The position numbers were made by a program, and so were the translations under genes. A stretch of DNA of 49,883 bases from Anaerobiospirillum sp. NML120448 (lineage in GTDB: Bacteria; Pseudomonadota; Gammaproteobacteria; Enterobacterales; Succinivibrionaceae): positions 1-49,883 of the forward strand of contig NZ_JALKIM010000022.1 in the NCBI RefSeq assembly GCF_023050945.1, given 5' to 3'. Below the pieces are notes generated by a model, which saw only the letters and a list, made by a program, of their open reading frames with translations, ran no database searches and was not told the origin of the DNA. Positions 12,401 to 20,791 of the stretch are shown piece after piece. Position 1 is the first letter of the stretch. Every line of letters begins with the position of its first letter.

Positions 12401-12668
12401 TGAGTGTGCTCTAACTTGTTTTGCTTTAGGACTGTTATGGGGTAATCACTATGGTTTGATTAGTGAAATGCATCATAGATCTTTATTGGGTTTACGTACT
12501 TTATTGCGTCCTTATTCATTTTTAAATCTAAGCCTCAGCCTTTCAGCTGTGGCATTGTTGATAGGAGGTTATTTCCCTTGCTTGGAGTATGCTCTGTTAA
12601 TTACGTGGTTCAAGATTGCGCTGTATGGTTTTACTATCACCTGTTTTTACAGCCAACACTCCAAATAG
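6408..12668 (+). CDS. traD: Conjugative coupling protein TraD (SXT/TOL-like), expanded and fused
   Basis: Inner-membrane DNA-pumping ATPase that would link the relaxase-DNA complex to a mating channel. Two hydrophobic segments lie at about residues 40-90. The FtsK/HerA-type ATPase follows: Walker A GTTGSGKT at 360-367, Walker B VFIDEA with Asp880/Glu881, and a following IATQS sensor motif. Family members are usually 600-750 aa; this one is 2086. The excess is an inserted low-complexity region (about 1050-1870) with an 11-copy 23-residue repeat and an Ala-Gln tract. After it comes a tail of about 200 aa with four or five membrane segments (about 1880-2080), which in related ICEs could be the separate membrane protein next to traD. 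GAGG 6 nt before the ATG supports the start. It is on the same strand as the relaxase gene 16 kb downstream. ATPase assignment is firm; the nature of the tail is inference. Confidence 0.88.
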   Translation: MFKHLSHFKFALLYIFSKQARFAGKFDERDLLLGHGIDNLTSIRVVVSLCCAIAVYLLVNFVLSSQVVSALLFILVMEVLCWYTMHLPRSGMEQALHNNFAKLKEHRSYRSYFNGRILFTPYGLSLSLKARNAQTVSKERNEQAKRILSLQPLSTNRFSQWSNKVKEVNHKINAHSHKELSCVQVTQGLSKAQSEHNARLYLSGHGHKSTAMILQSGVSVDDYVIAQGILASTTDDRDLPVINSGYITKLPVPLLCDQRLYAGKKITMEAIAQILCASAMEESNKQHRKFVPTDLCLLGFGFEWLPKHSRALRQIMAVGTKAAPLGGDGSPDIHAVEPDFAYEPIVTSTNKLKGHTLLLGTTGSGKTRFFDLLVSQAIMRGDTVIVLDPKGDRDLQRSIIKAARAAEREPYQQIICLDIGRNVSNPLSSNVAVDYAAASTGSLKQFAMDSKKISDTQNVAPLSPFERSRKSLTKKGYFSLINNDFYERQGCDLGFDKAADTKERRSFKYQHRHYISEHNETAASIRATNSRYDDPNFATVTGEDPDNCLFDEINFGLNPTAIFDRGSEVSSRLTSMISGQGSSANFKAYAAMAITAAVECCRLLDENVTLDAIRGYIANHQRFIIAVRDIINKTVVNLNNVYCSRYYNCIYGIKDDKLVRNAYTISVLMANGYKYINLRERASVLSVLENSGLLDASDAQVEDSEKIKQIENIIDNQSLTKEIISDKAASKKTSSKTTTAKENKPRYLAAPAPIKSLQEFYVWMTKNGYLDRDNSIEQIFEVCLMDPVFFQKVTNSIMPSLVSLTSGVLKQLLSADDYKQTNFMEIVRNNKIFYGALHCLKDSITGQNLGKLLMADLAFVAGEINAKNIQGHHQVSVFIDEASELANEVLVQLLNKSRASNFAVTIATQSVADLRARVNSKDVAEQLIANCNNLLSLRVEDMDTANVIAHVLPNTVCTHESTTISVGSGGLTGNASASRSLSQQDCEYFPGTMLMQLPNFEFIARLANGSCYKGFIPIIDKENSGHQRPEFTAAHEAQAFAQEQNKRMRSQTFEPRPNNTTNTSTNTSPTPQRTSDFATSAPMEDWPCPQQSQPNNNGNTVPISRPYDLSNNNANTNSLNSPISPVSGLNDCGCSNGITAPLNGPISPCARLDNFDGDWADNSSLNGSVSSCARLDNFDGDKANNSNLNGPVSSCARLDNFDGDMANNSSLNGPVSSCARLDNFDGDMANNSSLNGPVSSCAMLDNFDGSNANSSKLNGPISSCARLDNFGCSNANTSNLNGPVSSCARLDNFDGDMANNSSLNGTVSSCARLDNFGGDMANSGPINGGETHGTRLDNFDCSNTNTSSLNGLVSSCARLDNFGGDMANSGPINGGAAQGARLDNSGKAQDMGQGAKGTWWRKIMGCLHICDSYRENTSNEAEVSKGSISGDEADIYRNRGSIGSEFGASCQQGNEGANTSKNDGDGLNAKDIDGKPLAGGENFVSGKEQPNEKKISGCTFGKNMLKIEIALQDASRDKFNDTATSSLSLAQSLVTIPSSHHDPQRQRFNAYVQARRNAQALQNLKVQARQNPCTPNNSTDSTPKRQSDFASNLQFNSDAQGNLQTQPDFQERMGAAAQAQAQAQAQAQACAQACAQAHAYAQAQSQSSEARSIQHHATDIELKLSSSRINEELTLEQAAVMLGQDPKDALEANLTPDNVKLDGPTVGRYGYKAGNSRQTLNQETKVYVGNEQSLLYSHFSDEQYHPKSSDDLVQRQSGITNTASTTGASGEASAASASASGATSDGSTNRTSGIDGIRGSKGTTRALSCNDKRGEPQLSSNGSQAEHNFSPAPIMVSALSTSKSKMDRDYEQAQTYRRQNLKSNERNLLTMGGEIQAQYGLTGLLIWFLRVLFYPLEWALKVLIKVCFNQSLLKNLAIAKELMMLLLAGVLIAWCFKPDQIAVLTKSISDFCSYCYDFGAVVYFALFNGFSQVNEALYADSSILDRLELYAQLLFDHVECALTCFALGLLWGNHYGLISEMHHRSLLGLRTLLRPYSFLNLSLSLSAVALLIGGYFPCLEYALLITWFKIALYGFTITCFYSQHSK
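9831..10566 (+). repeat. 69-bp in-frame tandem repeat, 11 copies
   Basis: The word GGATAAC recurs at 9863, 9932, 10001, 10070, 10139, 10208, 10277, 10346, 10415, 10484 and 10553, exactly 69 bp apart. Each unit encodes 23 residues of the type SSCARLDNFDGDMANNSSLN. Central copies are almost identical and outer ones diverge, as expected of expansion by unequal crossing-over or slippage. It lies inside the coupling-protein gene between the ATPase and the membrane tail. Confidence 0.95.
11257..11340 (+). repeat. Hexamer (CAAGCN) microsatellite coding Ala-Gln
   Basis: A run of CAAGCG/CAAGCT hexamers encodes an (Ala-Gln)n tract in the coupling protein. Six-base units change length without a frameshift. 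A very similar tract recurs in the next gene (13855-13929). Confidence 0.85.
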
Positions 12669-13261
12669 TAATTACCAAGGCATGCTATTACTTATTAGGC
12701 TTGGTTCTCTTAGGTACCTGTGCCTTGATTACACCTTCTAAAGCTAGGCTCATTGAGCTTTAGCTTATCAAGAGGTATTACTATCAACAGCCAAGCAATA
12801 TGCTTGGTAAGCCCCAATCTCTCAGCTCAGGCGGCCAATTTTTCACTAACAACACCTAAGCTGCTTGGGCTAAGAAAAAGCCTATAGCCCACTGTGGCTG
12901 CAACTGCAGTGGCTGTGACCGTAGTGACAGCAGCGGTGGCAGTGGCAACTTAGGGATAGCAACTGTGGCGACTGTGGCTGCTATGGGGGTGGCTTTAAGA
13001 AGTTAAAGAGTGATTCTTTTTCTATGCTTTAAGCCATCGTGCCTTACATCTTTTAAAGGTTTGCTCTAGGCCCAGCCTTACTTAGAGCAACCTTGCTTAG
13101 CTACTTTTTTATCTAAAACAACTAAGACTTTTTGCTAAGCAAAAAACTTAACAGGCCGAGCCAAGCTCAAACTTGGCTTTATCGGTGGATCAAACTGTTT
13201 AAGTTTGGTCTTAATGAATCCTTGTGCAAAAACCTTTTTGCCTTAACAACCTAACAATTAT
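12669..13261. other. Intergenic, low-complexity GC-richer stretch
   Basis: 593 bp between the coupling-protein gene and the 377-aa gene. Bases 12890-12990 are a run of GTGGCTG/CAGTGGC-like words resembling the low-complexity coding DNA of neighbouring genes but without an open frame. A hydrophobic reading frame (12578-12763) overlaps the end of the coupling-protein gene in another frame. No terminator seen. Confidence 0.5.
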
Positions 13262-14395
13262 ATGAAAGCCTATATTCATAATCACTTCAATGCTTTTGAT
13301 GACCAACTTGATCCTATGCTTGCCTCTTTTGTTGCAATTGAGCAACAGCAAAGAATTGCTCTTAGGAAACAGCAGAAAAAACATAAGCGTAACCTACAGT
13401 ACTTAAGCCTCTTTTTGCTTATGTCCATCATGTGCTTTGTCTACCAGCTTTACCATGCACTTACTAGTGAGAGCCTCTCTGCTTTTAGCCCTATGATAAA
13501 GGTTCCAGCCATCTATCAATTATCACCTAATGGCAAAGAGCCATCAGCACTAAAGCAGCAATCTGACCTTAAGTCCCTTCAAGCCCAGCTCTCTACTTCC
13601 TTAAAGCAGTCCCAGTCCCAGAGCCAAGCTCTGGGCCAGGGCCAGGGCCATAGCCAGGCCGTTGGTCAGAGACAAACTCTAGCTCAAGGACGGGCTCATG
13701 AGCAAGATAAGGTTCATGGGCAAAGCTATGAGCAGGGGCAGGTTCAGGGTAGGTCTCAAGCTTATGATGAGGCTTATGCCCAAGTTTTAGCTCAAGCTTT
13801 AGGGGAGGCTCTGGCCACAGCCATTATTCAAGAGCAAGCAAAGCTCAATGATGAACAAGCCCAAGCTCAAGCCCAAACCCAAGCTCCAGCTCAAGCTCAA
13901 GCTCCAGCTCAAGCTCAAGCTCAAGCTCATTCCTTAGCTCCTAATTGCGATGGCTTAGACCAGCATGCCAATCATCAATATGAGCGTCATTTTGCTCCTG
14001 TGATTGAGCCTGAGGCACCATCTGCCTTATATGATTGGTTTCTTCCTGAACAAGCTCTGTTATTAAGTAAGAGCCTTGATGAGGATGGTATTAGGTCATT
14101 AACTAATTTATTAGAAGGCCTAAAGCAGGGTAACCCTTATTTTGAGCATCACGACTTTTCAAATGGTGAGCAATGGGCCTATCAAGGAGAGTTGTTAATT
14201 AAAACTCCACTGCGCAACCCTGTTGTAAGAAAAGTTAAAAACAACAATGGCCTTGAGCCATTGATGCAGCCCTACCCTTACCAAGATTTTAAAGATTGGC
14301 AGGATATTTTAGCCATGGTAGCAGCCGTGCAAAAAGACATTCATATGCCCCCTTATCAACCTCTAACAGGTCAACCAGATGGGGCCAATCACTAA
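13262..14395 (+). CDS. Membrane-anchored Gln/Ala-rich protein, function unknown
   Basis: 377 aa, not recognised. A charged N-terminus (about 45 residues, with RKQQKKHKR before the membrane) is followed by one transmembrane helix (about 46-66, YLSLFLLMSIMCFVYQLYHA), so the bulk probably faces the periplasm. Residues about 95-225 are low-complexity Gln/Ala/Ser/Gly (QSQSQ, GQGQG, then an Ala-Gln tract). The C-terminal ~125 residues look like a folded domain (YDWFLPEQALLL... to the end) with no match I can name. No clear ribosome binding site precedes the ATG. The next gene starts 72 bp downstream on the same strand, so the two are probably cotranscribed. Position between traD and traI suggests a role in conjugation, perhaps an accessory of the coupling protein, but that is context only. 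Confidence 0.7.
   Translation: MKAYIHNHFNAFDDQLDPMLASFVAIEQQQRIALRKQQKKHKRNLQYLSLFLLMSIMCFVYQLYHALTSESLSAFSPMIKVPAIYQLSPNGKEPSALKQQSDLKSLQAQLSTSLKQSQSQSQALGQGQGHSQAVGQRQTLAQGRAHEQDKVHGQSYEQGQVQGRSQAYDEAYAQVLAQALGEALATAIIQEQAKLNDEQAQAQAQTQAPAQAQAPAQAQAQAHSLAPNCDGLDQHANHQYERHFAPVIEPEAPSALYDWFLPEQALLLSKSLDEDGIRSLTNLLEGLKQGNPYFEHHDFSNGEQWAYQGELLIKTPLRNPVVRKVKNNNGLEPLMQPYPYQDFKDWQDILAMVAAVQKDIHMPPYQPLTGQPDGANH
13855..13929 (+). repeat. Hexamer (CAAGCT/CCAGCT) microsatellite coding Ala-Gln/Ala-Pro
   Basis: Near-perfect hexamer run within the 377-aa gene, in frame, encoding an AQAQAPAQ-type tract. It is the same repeat type as at 11257-11340 in the upstream gene. Confidence 0.85.
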
Positions 14396-14467
14396 CAGCA
14401 ACTGCCTAAATACGAAGTCGAGCCCTTTTTCTTAACCTTGTGAGTTTTTGTCTATCGAGTTTTTACT

Positions 14468-17400
14468 ATGAAAACTAAAATTATTTCTATCTTATGGTGG
14501 TCTTTAACCCATCCCGTAGCCTTGCTAACTACCTTGGCTAAACTTAGTTGTTCTTTAGCCATTATCTTTGCCATAGTAGTCTCAGTATGTGAGATAAAAA
14601 TTGACTTTATTGAGCAAGGTAAAAAAGCTTTAATCAGTGAGATTTTTAATGCTGGTTATAGCAGTAATACCAGCCTAACTGTAGCCTCGTTACGTGATTT
14701 TGATGTCAATGACTGGGAGATAGATCCTGAGCAAGAGCAACAACTTGCTGCTGCTACTGATATGCACCATAGCTTTGATTACAGCCAACATATTATTGAC
14801 CCTCTTGGCTCTCAAGATCGTTTTAGCCTATCTGATAGTACTGTCTTTAATTTAGACAAAAATATCAACTCAGGTATTAGCTATCAAAACTTTAATGATA
14901 AGGGCTTTGCTCTTATTGATAGCATCAATGAGTACACCAAAGCTCATCCTGAGTTACAAAACGACCCTCACTACCAAGATCGTATCAAGGCCCAAATAGC
15001 TCAAATTTACTTTAATAGCACCTTATTACCTGAGCACATGAGTGCTGATATTGGTCTTGCCAATACTATTGCTGCCATCACAGAAAAAGAGGCCCCAGCC
15101 TTAGAACCAGCTCCAGCCTTAGAGCCATTCCCAGCCCCAGCTTCTAACTCCAGAGCCAATAAGAATAAAGTTGCTTTACCACAAGAGCTTGCCCATAACT
15201 GCCAGGAAACTTTACCTAGCACCGAGCCAATCACAAAGCAAATCACTAAGCCAGCCTTAGCAGCTAACGATTTGGCCTCTAATCATAAGGCTCATAGCCC
15301 TTATGGCTACCAAGACCCAGACTATAGCAATGACACCTCAAATGGCTACCAGCACAACAGCTATCAAAACCATAACAGCCTTTACAGCAGCCTTAAAAGC
15401 AGCAGCTTCACAAGCAATAGCCTCAATGGCAGCTATAACCATGGCCATAGCAATAGTCATAGCCAGGGCTCTAGCCAGCATGAGAGTGAGCTTAAGAGCA
15501 CTGCCAGATACCAAAACCACAACCTCAATCGTAATCTTAAGAGCACTAGAGACGATCTTTATTTAGCACAGGAGGGCAGCCAACACCACCCAAAGAGCTT
15601 AGCTAGCACTAATAGCTCTCTTAAAGGACAAACATACGGTTATAGCAGCAATCATAACTTACAGCCTAACCAAGAGCTAAAGAGCTTATCTCCTAACTCT
15701 CGTAGCTCCTCAAATTATGCTTTAGAACCTAATGCCAACTTGGCTATGAGCAATACTCCCAACTCTGCCCTAACTCATCATGGACTAATGAGCTCTGATG
15801 GTATTTTAGAAGAGGAAGAAGAGGAGCTCGTACTTGTCCTGCCAGACAGCAAGTCCCTTACCCCATCACAGGCAGAAACTATCACTACTAGCAGTGCCAG
15901 TCACAATCATATGCTAAGCCAAGGCCACAGTCTTAGCCAGAAGCATGGCGTAAGCCAGAGCAATGACCTGAGCAAGAGCCAGAACCAGGGCCTAAGCCAC
16001 AGCCTCAGTTATAGCAATAGCTTTGAGCAAGAGCCTACTCTTGCTCAAACTCAGGATGCCTATTCTGCACAGGCTCACACTAATAAGATAGCCTCTGCTA
16101 AAGCTCAGTTATGCTTATCAGCAATTAAGAGCTTAGGTACCACTATTAGTGCCTCCAAGCCTACTGCCCTGAATAATAGTTCTGTTACCAGCACAGATCC
16201 TAATCCTTTTGCTTCTTTATCAAGTTTAGCCTCTCAAGCAAGTGCCAACTCCAGCTCTTACTCTGGCTCAACTTTAAGCACGGATACTGTTGCTACCCCA
16301 GGCTCTAACTCCAGCTATCACCACAGTAGCCAGAGTGATAGCACCAGTTCTGGCACTGGCACTGGCTCTAGCACCTTATCAAGCTCAAGCTCTAGCAGTA
16401 TTCACCAAAAGCCAAACTCAAAGCTTAATAACACTAACAGCTATCACAATAGCAGTAACAATAGCAATATCAGCACTGGCATCTTCAGTAGCCAGAACGA
16501 TGGCTCTCACTATGCTATAGCTCTTGCTCCTACTATGACCAGTAATGATATGAGCACTGACCATACTATTAGCACAGCTATGGTTGCTGCTCTTACCACT
16601 AATACTGACCCTGCTGCTATTAGCACCAACACCAACACAGCTACCATCACTGCTAACACTGATGTCTCAGCCACAGGCACCACAGCTACTGAATCAGCCA
16701 CTACTAATACTGTTTCTAGCACAGACATAGCCCCTGCTACAGCTACAGGTACATGTACTGGCACTGCTATCACAAACACTGGCACTACAGCTAATGACTC
16801 AGATGGTTTAGCTACTGCTGACACAATTAATGGCATCAGCACTGCTATCACAGTGACAGGCACAGGCACTGGCACAGGTACAGGTACAGGTACAGCCATG
16901 GGAACTGGGAATGGGGCTGCTAATAGCGGTGATTATGATAGTGAGGTGGCTTATCTTTACCGTTTAGATGAAGAGCTTTTTGATGAGGAGGTTGAGAGAT
17001 GGGATTTGGAGGCCTTGGAACAGCTTGATTTGGTAATTGAAGATCCTGAGATTAATTTAACAGCTCAAGACTATCAAATTATTGATGAGGTCATGAGTAC
17101 TATTGATGAGCTGAGAGCTAGTGGTATTGCAGTAGATCTCGATACCGTACAAATGCTCTGCGAGCACTATATGCCTCAACCATATGGCACTATTTTGCTT
17201 AACAATACCAAGCATGAGCACCTCTTATCCTTGCTAAAAAGTAAGCAAGCTAAAGAGCAAGCAAAACTTGCAGCCGTAGAGCAAAAAGAAAGCTTAGCAA
17301 CAGAGCTCAAAGACCATTCCCAGCCTTCTAAAGGCCAATTCGATGCAACTTTAGGAGCTATTTCTAACTTAGCAACCGAGCAAGCTCATTATCTTACTAA

Positions 17401-20400
17401 AGCTAATGCTCATACTATCACTAATTACCCTACCAAGAGTGGTTCCCAACCTTCATTAGGACATAGTGTCTTTAGTGTTACCAATTTGGTAGCAGATGAC
17501 TATATTGCAAGTATGGCTCTTGAGACCAATACCCTCTATGCTAGTTTAAATACCAAGATGGGAGCTAATTTAGGAGCACCATACTCTAATGCCTTGGCCT
17601 ACAACTACCATGATCGTCTTAAATCCTTTAATAACAGCCACAGCCCCGATTACAACCCCAACTGTGCACCAGTAGCAACAGCAGAAATAGCAACACAAAT
17701 AGCAACAGAACCAGCAGCAATAGACACACAAGCAACCAGCTCAGCAGATACGGACACAGCAGCAACAGGTATCAGCTTAAGCCTTGATGAGGCTTGTGAA
17801 GAAAGAGTTGGTGAGGAGGCAAGCTTAAATTTTGAGGCCCTTGGTTTTAAGGAGGTGGCACCAGCTACCCCTCTAATGACACAAAAGCAAGAGCCTAATA
17901 ATTTTTTACTGCTGCAAAAGCCTATTGTGCTCTCTAAAGAAGGCATAGTAGGTTTATTTAGCTATCCTAAAAGACCTGTAATCACTCAAGATGCCTTAGT
18001 CATTAATATGAGAAGCTATGAAAAGACTCATGGCAGTGATTATAAGCAATGCTTGCAAATGTTAGGTCATTGGCCTGATATCCAGGCTCTACTCAATAAT
18101 TATGAGGACAATGGTGAAAAGGGGCTCACACCAGCTACTTTGGGCATTATTAAAATTAATAATATGCTCAATGCTCATCACTATTGGTCAGATCCCTTAA
18201 ACATTAGTACTACCTTTTTCTCTATTTACAACTACTGTAATGATCTCGACTCAGGCCTCATTGCCCCTATATATCATCATGGTATTGATGTGCTTAAGCA
18301 ACTGTATGTACTAAGTATTAACTCCCCTAGCACCTTATGGTGCTCCCCAGCTCACATGCTAACTTACAAGCAAGTTACCAAGGACCCAACCAATAACAGC
18401 AATAACGGCCAAGCTATCTTTGCTAATAGCAACTTATACCCAAGCCATACCCAAGCAGCCTCTGCTCCTGTCCCAGTTAATAGCACAGTACAGACGAATT
18501 TCAAGGCTCAACCAACATCTCAGACCATGGCCCAGCTAAAAGCCCAGGCTCAAGCTCAAGCCAAGGCCAAGGCCCTGGCTGTGGCCCAGGCTCAAGGCAA
18601 CGTACCAAACTCAAGCTCTGGCTCTATCTTTTATCAAGGAAAAGGCCAAGAACTATCACCAAGATACAGTAAAGATCTAGCACCAACAGTAGAATCAGGT
18701 CTAGAGTTAGACCACAACCATGGCTATGGCTATGGCTATAAACGTGACCAGAGCCAAGTTCCATCTCAGGAGCAAGCCCTGAGAGAAGAGCAACATTATG
18801 AGTCTTTACTTGATGATACTAACAGTATGAGCAACTACTATGGCTTGAGAGCTCAACAGCACCCCAACACAGCCAATCATCAGGGCCTTAATCAGGGTTA
18901 TAACTCACGTCCAAGCTCAAGCACAAGCTCAAAACAGGACTCTAGCAAGTTATTAGGCCAGGAGCCTTACCAAGAGCAAGGTAATTTGAGTGGTAATTGC
19001 TATGGCTATAGTCATAGCCAGAGCCAGGACTATGCTCATGGACAGAGCCAGGACCAGGGCCAGGGCTTAGGAAGGGGAAATAGTAAGGAGATAGAACGTA
19101 ATAAGAGCTTAGGTATGAACTATAGCCAGGAATATGAGGGCCATAGCCCTGAGGCTATGATGAGCACTATTCCTTATGAACAAAGTAAGCAAGAGAGCAT
19201 TGAGCTTTTGGGTCGTACCTTTAACAATAGCGATGATGCTAAACAGGCCCTGGATCAAGCTTTAGGCTTAAGCACTGCTTATGATAAGCACAGCTACTCT
19301 ACCAATCATATCTCTTATCAGACTAATGCTCTTAATGGCGTAAAGACTTTTGCCAAGGCTTCTTATAACCCTACTGATTTAAATGAGGCTTTAGATAAGC
19401 AACTTATCTTTAATGATCTCTCTTATGAATTGATGCTACCTGTTTATGAGAGCTTAACTGAATATCAGCAAGCTATCTTAGATAGCTGCCAACCATGGCT
19501 CCTTAACAAAAAGCTTTTATCCTACGATAAAGAGCGTGCTTTTGCCTCTATCTTACAAAATCTTACTAAGCTCATTAAACTAAAGGTTTTAAGTCCTAAA
19601 GAAGCTTATGCTTTAGCTCATGGTCAACGTCCTAAGTTGCTCAAAGAACAAGATATTGTAGCCTTTGCCATTATTGGCCAGATAGTAAAACAAGCACATG
19701 AGAGCCATCAAGGTAAGTTTACTAAAGAGCAAGCTCATGATTTAAAACTCTTAAAGCAGGCTCTTTACTATGCTAAATGGCCTTTACTAGAACAATGTAT
19801 TGACCCTAATTTTGCTTACCGTTATAGCAAAATTCGTCTCAAATATGGCTATCAAGGCCAAATCATTAACCCTCTCAGCTTTATTACTGACACCCTTGAG
19901 CCTCACCTAAGCCATAGCCCAAGCTCTGGCAATAGCAATAGCAATAACCATGGTTATATCCATGGCTACGGCTATGGCCATGGCCTTAGCAGCAGCAATA
20001 ACATTGCCCAAAGCACTGTCCTTGGACTGAGCACAGGAACTAGCACTAGCAATAAGCTTAGCACTAGAGCTAAATCAAACCTTGGTTCTAGAAGGGAGAG
20101 TGAGGCTATGGAGCATGCACATAGTCAGCAGCATAAACAGCCTGAGCAGCAGGTGCAACAGCAGGTGCAACAGTATGGTAATGCCTTGGCTATTAATCGT
20201 AATCAGCTAGTCAATGAGTACAGCTGCCAAGATGATAATGCTCAGGTAATCAATGAGGTACTAAGCACAGCTCAAAACCTAAGAGGCCTGTACCAAGATC
20301 TAAAAACTTTAGAGCATGGTGATGTCCTAAATTCAGCTCAAACCATTATTAATGCAGCTAACCGTGTAGGCAATAATCTGCCTCTTAATCAGAGCTCCAA

Positions 20401-20500
20401 TAATGCCCTAAGCTCTGTGCATAACCAAAGCTCTATTACAGATATCAATCAAGTTTTTGCTACAGGTCCAGCCCCAGCTACAGGATCCGACTCAGAATAA
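14468..20500 (+). CDS. Giant membrane-anchored low-complexity protein, function unknown
   Basis: 2010 aa, not recognised. One hydrophobic segment near the N-terminus (about 15-40) suggests a signal anchor with the rest outside the cytoplasm. Blocks that look folded: about 45-200; about 825-940 (acidic, DEELFDEEVERWDLE...); about 1115-1310; and a helical C-terminal block at about 1580-1810. Between them are long tracts rich in Ser/Asn/His/Tyr/Gly (270-600), Thr/Ala/Gly (660-815, ending in a Gly-Thr repeat), Gln/Ala, and YGYGHG-type sequence. A run of six Glu lies near residue 446. GAG 9 nt before the ATG is a modest ribosome site. It follows the 377-aa membrane protein by 72 bp. The stop TAA is followed by 25 further sense codons of the same style in frame. 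It could be a stalk or surface protein, or an element-specific partner of the coupling protein; neither can be shown here. Confidence 0.7.
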   Translation: MKTKIISILWWSLTHPVALLTTLAKLSCSLAIIFAIVVSVCEIKIDFIEQGKKALISEIFNAGYSSNTSLTVASLRDFDVNDWEIDPEQEQQLAAATDMHHSFDYSQHIIDPLGSQDRFSLSDSTVFNLDKNINSGISYQNFNDKGFALIDSINEYTKAHPELQNDPHYQDRIKAQIAQIYFNSTLLPEHMSADIGLANTIAAITEKEAPALEPAPALEPFPAPASNSRANKNKVALPQELAHNCQETLPSTEPITKQITKPALAANDLASNHKAHSPYGYQDPDYSNDTSNGYQHNSYQNHNSLYSSLKSSSFTSNSLNGSYNHGHSNSHSQGSSQHESELKSTARYQNHNLNRNLKSTRDDLYLAQEGSQHHPKSLASTNSSLKGQTYGYSSNHNLQPNQELKSLSPNSRSSSNYALEPNANLAMSNTPNSALTHHGLMSSDGILEEEEEELVLVLPDSKSLTPSQAETITTSSASHNHMLSQGHSLSQKHGVSQSNDLSKSQNQGLSHSLSYSNSFEQEPTLAQTQDAYSAQAHTNKIASAKAQLCLSAIKSLGTTISASKPTALNNSSVTSTDPNPFASLSSLASQASANSSSYSGSTLSTDTVATPGSNSSYHHSSQSDSTSSGTGTGSSTLSSSSSSSIHQKPNSKLNNTNSYHNSSNNSNISTGIFSSQNDGSHYAIALAPTMTSNDMSTDHTISTAMVAALTTNTDPAAISTNTNTATITANTDVSATGTTATESATTNTVSSTDIAPATATGTCTGTAITNTGTTANDSDGLATADTINGISTAITVTGTGTGTGTGTGTAMGTGNGAANSGDYDSEVAYLYRLDEELFDEEVERWDLEALEQLDLVIEDPEINLTAQDYQIIDEVMSTIDELRASGIAVDLDTVQMLCEHYMPQPYGTILLNNTKHEHLLSLLKSKQAKEQAKLAAVEQKESLATELKDHSQPSKGQFDATLGAISNLATEQAHYLTKANAHTITNYPTKSGSQPSLGHSVFSVTNLVADDYIASMALETNTLYASLNTKMGANLGAPYSNALAYNYHDRLKSFNNSHSPDYNPNCAPVATAEIATQIATEPAAIDTQATSSADTDTAATGISLSLDEACEERVGEEASLNFEALGFKEVAPATPLMTQKQEPNNFLLLQKPIVLSKEGIVGLFSYPKRPVITQDALVINMRSYEKTHGSDYKQCLQMLGHWPDIQALLNNYEDNGEKGLTPATLGIIKINNMLNAHHYWSDPLNISTTFFSIYNYCNDLDSGLIAPIYHHGIDVLKQLYVLSINSPSTLWCSPAHMLTYKQVTKDPTNNSNNGQAIFANSNLYPSHTQAASAPVPVNSTVQTNFKAQPTSQTMAQLKAQAQAQAKAKALAVAQAQGNVPNSSSGSIFYQGKGQELSPRYSKDLAPTVESGLELDHNHGYGYGYKRDQSQVPSQEQALREEQHYESLLDDTNSMSNYYGLRAQQHPNTANHQGLNQGYNSRPSSSTSSKQDSSKLLGQEPYQEQGNLSGNCYGYSHSQSQDYAHGQSQDQGQGLGRGNSKEIERNKSLGMNYSQEYEGHSPEAMMSTIPYEQSKQESIELLGRTFNNSDDAKQALDQALGLSTAYDKHSYSTNHISYQTNALNGVKTFAKASYNPTDLNEALDKQLIFNDLSYELMLPVYESLTEYQQAILDSCQPWLLNKKLLSYDKERAFASILQNLTKLIKLKVLSPKEAYALAHGQRPKLLKEQDIVAFAIIGQIVKQAHESHQGKFTKEQAHDLKLLKQALYYAKWPLLEQCIDPNFAYRYSKIRLKYGYQGQIINPLSFITDTLEPHLSHSPSSGNSNSNNHGYIHGYGYGHGLSSSNNIAQSTVLGLSTGTSTSNKLSTRAKSNLGSRRESEAMEHAHSQQHKQPEQQVQQQVQQYGNALAINRNQLVNEYSCQDDNAQVINEVLSTAQNLRGLYQDLKTLEHGDVLNSAQTIINAANRVGNNLPLNQSSNNALSSVHNQSSITDINQVFATGPAPATGSDSE
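16858..16897 (+). repeat. (ACAGGY)n hexamer run coding Gly-Thr
   Basis: ACAGGC/ACTGGC/ACAGGT hexamers in frame within the 2010-aa gene encode (Gly-Thr)n. This is slippage-prone sequence that keeps the frame. Confidence 0.8.
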
Positions 20501-20578
20501 GGCCTTGGACTGGCTACAGGCTCTGGTTCTGGTTCTGGACTGGCTACTGGTTCTGGCTCAAGTGCAGGTTCAGACTAA
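20501..20578 (+). other. In-frame extension after the stop of the 2010-aa gene
   Basis: After TAA (20498-20500) the same frame stays open for 25 codons (GLGLATGSGSG-type Gly/Ser/Ala/Thr sequence) to a second TAA at 20576-20578. The composition matches the low-complexity style of the protein. The first stop is therefore probably a recent mutation, or a site of occasional readthrough. Confidence 0.6.
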
Positions 20579-20714
20579 ACTTTAATAGCTCTCAACACCA
20601 GGTTGGCAACATTCATCTTTACAACTGACAGCCCTAAATAGCGACTGCCACTAGTGGCTGGTAAAGGAAACAAAGTGTTACGAAAATAGGTTAACCTTGA
20701 TAAGCAGGAACTCC

Positions 20715-20768
20715 ATGGGCAAGGCTATGGGAAAGGCCATGGGCTTGCCTATGGGAGTGGGGCAGTAG
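20715..20768 (+). CDS. Possible 17-aa micro-ORF
   Basis: ATG at 20715 preceded by AGGA with 5-nt spacing; reads MGKAMGKAMGLPMGVGQ and stops at TAG 20766-20768. The peptide has a four-residue periodicity (MGKA, MGKA, MGLP, MGVG). A strong inverted repeat follows 23 bp later. It may be a real microprotein or a fragment of the low-complexity sequence that spreads through this region; the ribosome site is the only positive evidence. Confidence 0.18.
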   Translation: MGKAMGKAMGLPMGVGQ

Positions 20769-20791
20769 AGATTCATTCATTTGGAACTAAT

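Noticed and set aside
16510-16899. 129-codon reverse-strand Val/Ala/Pro frame
   Set aside because: Antisense shadow of the Thr/Ala low-complexity tract in the 2010-aa gene.
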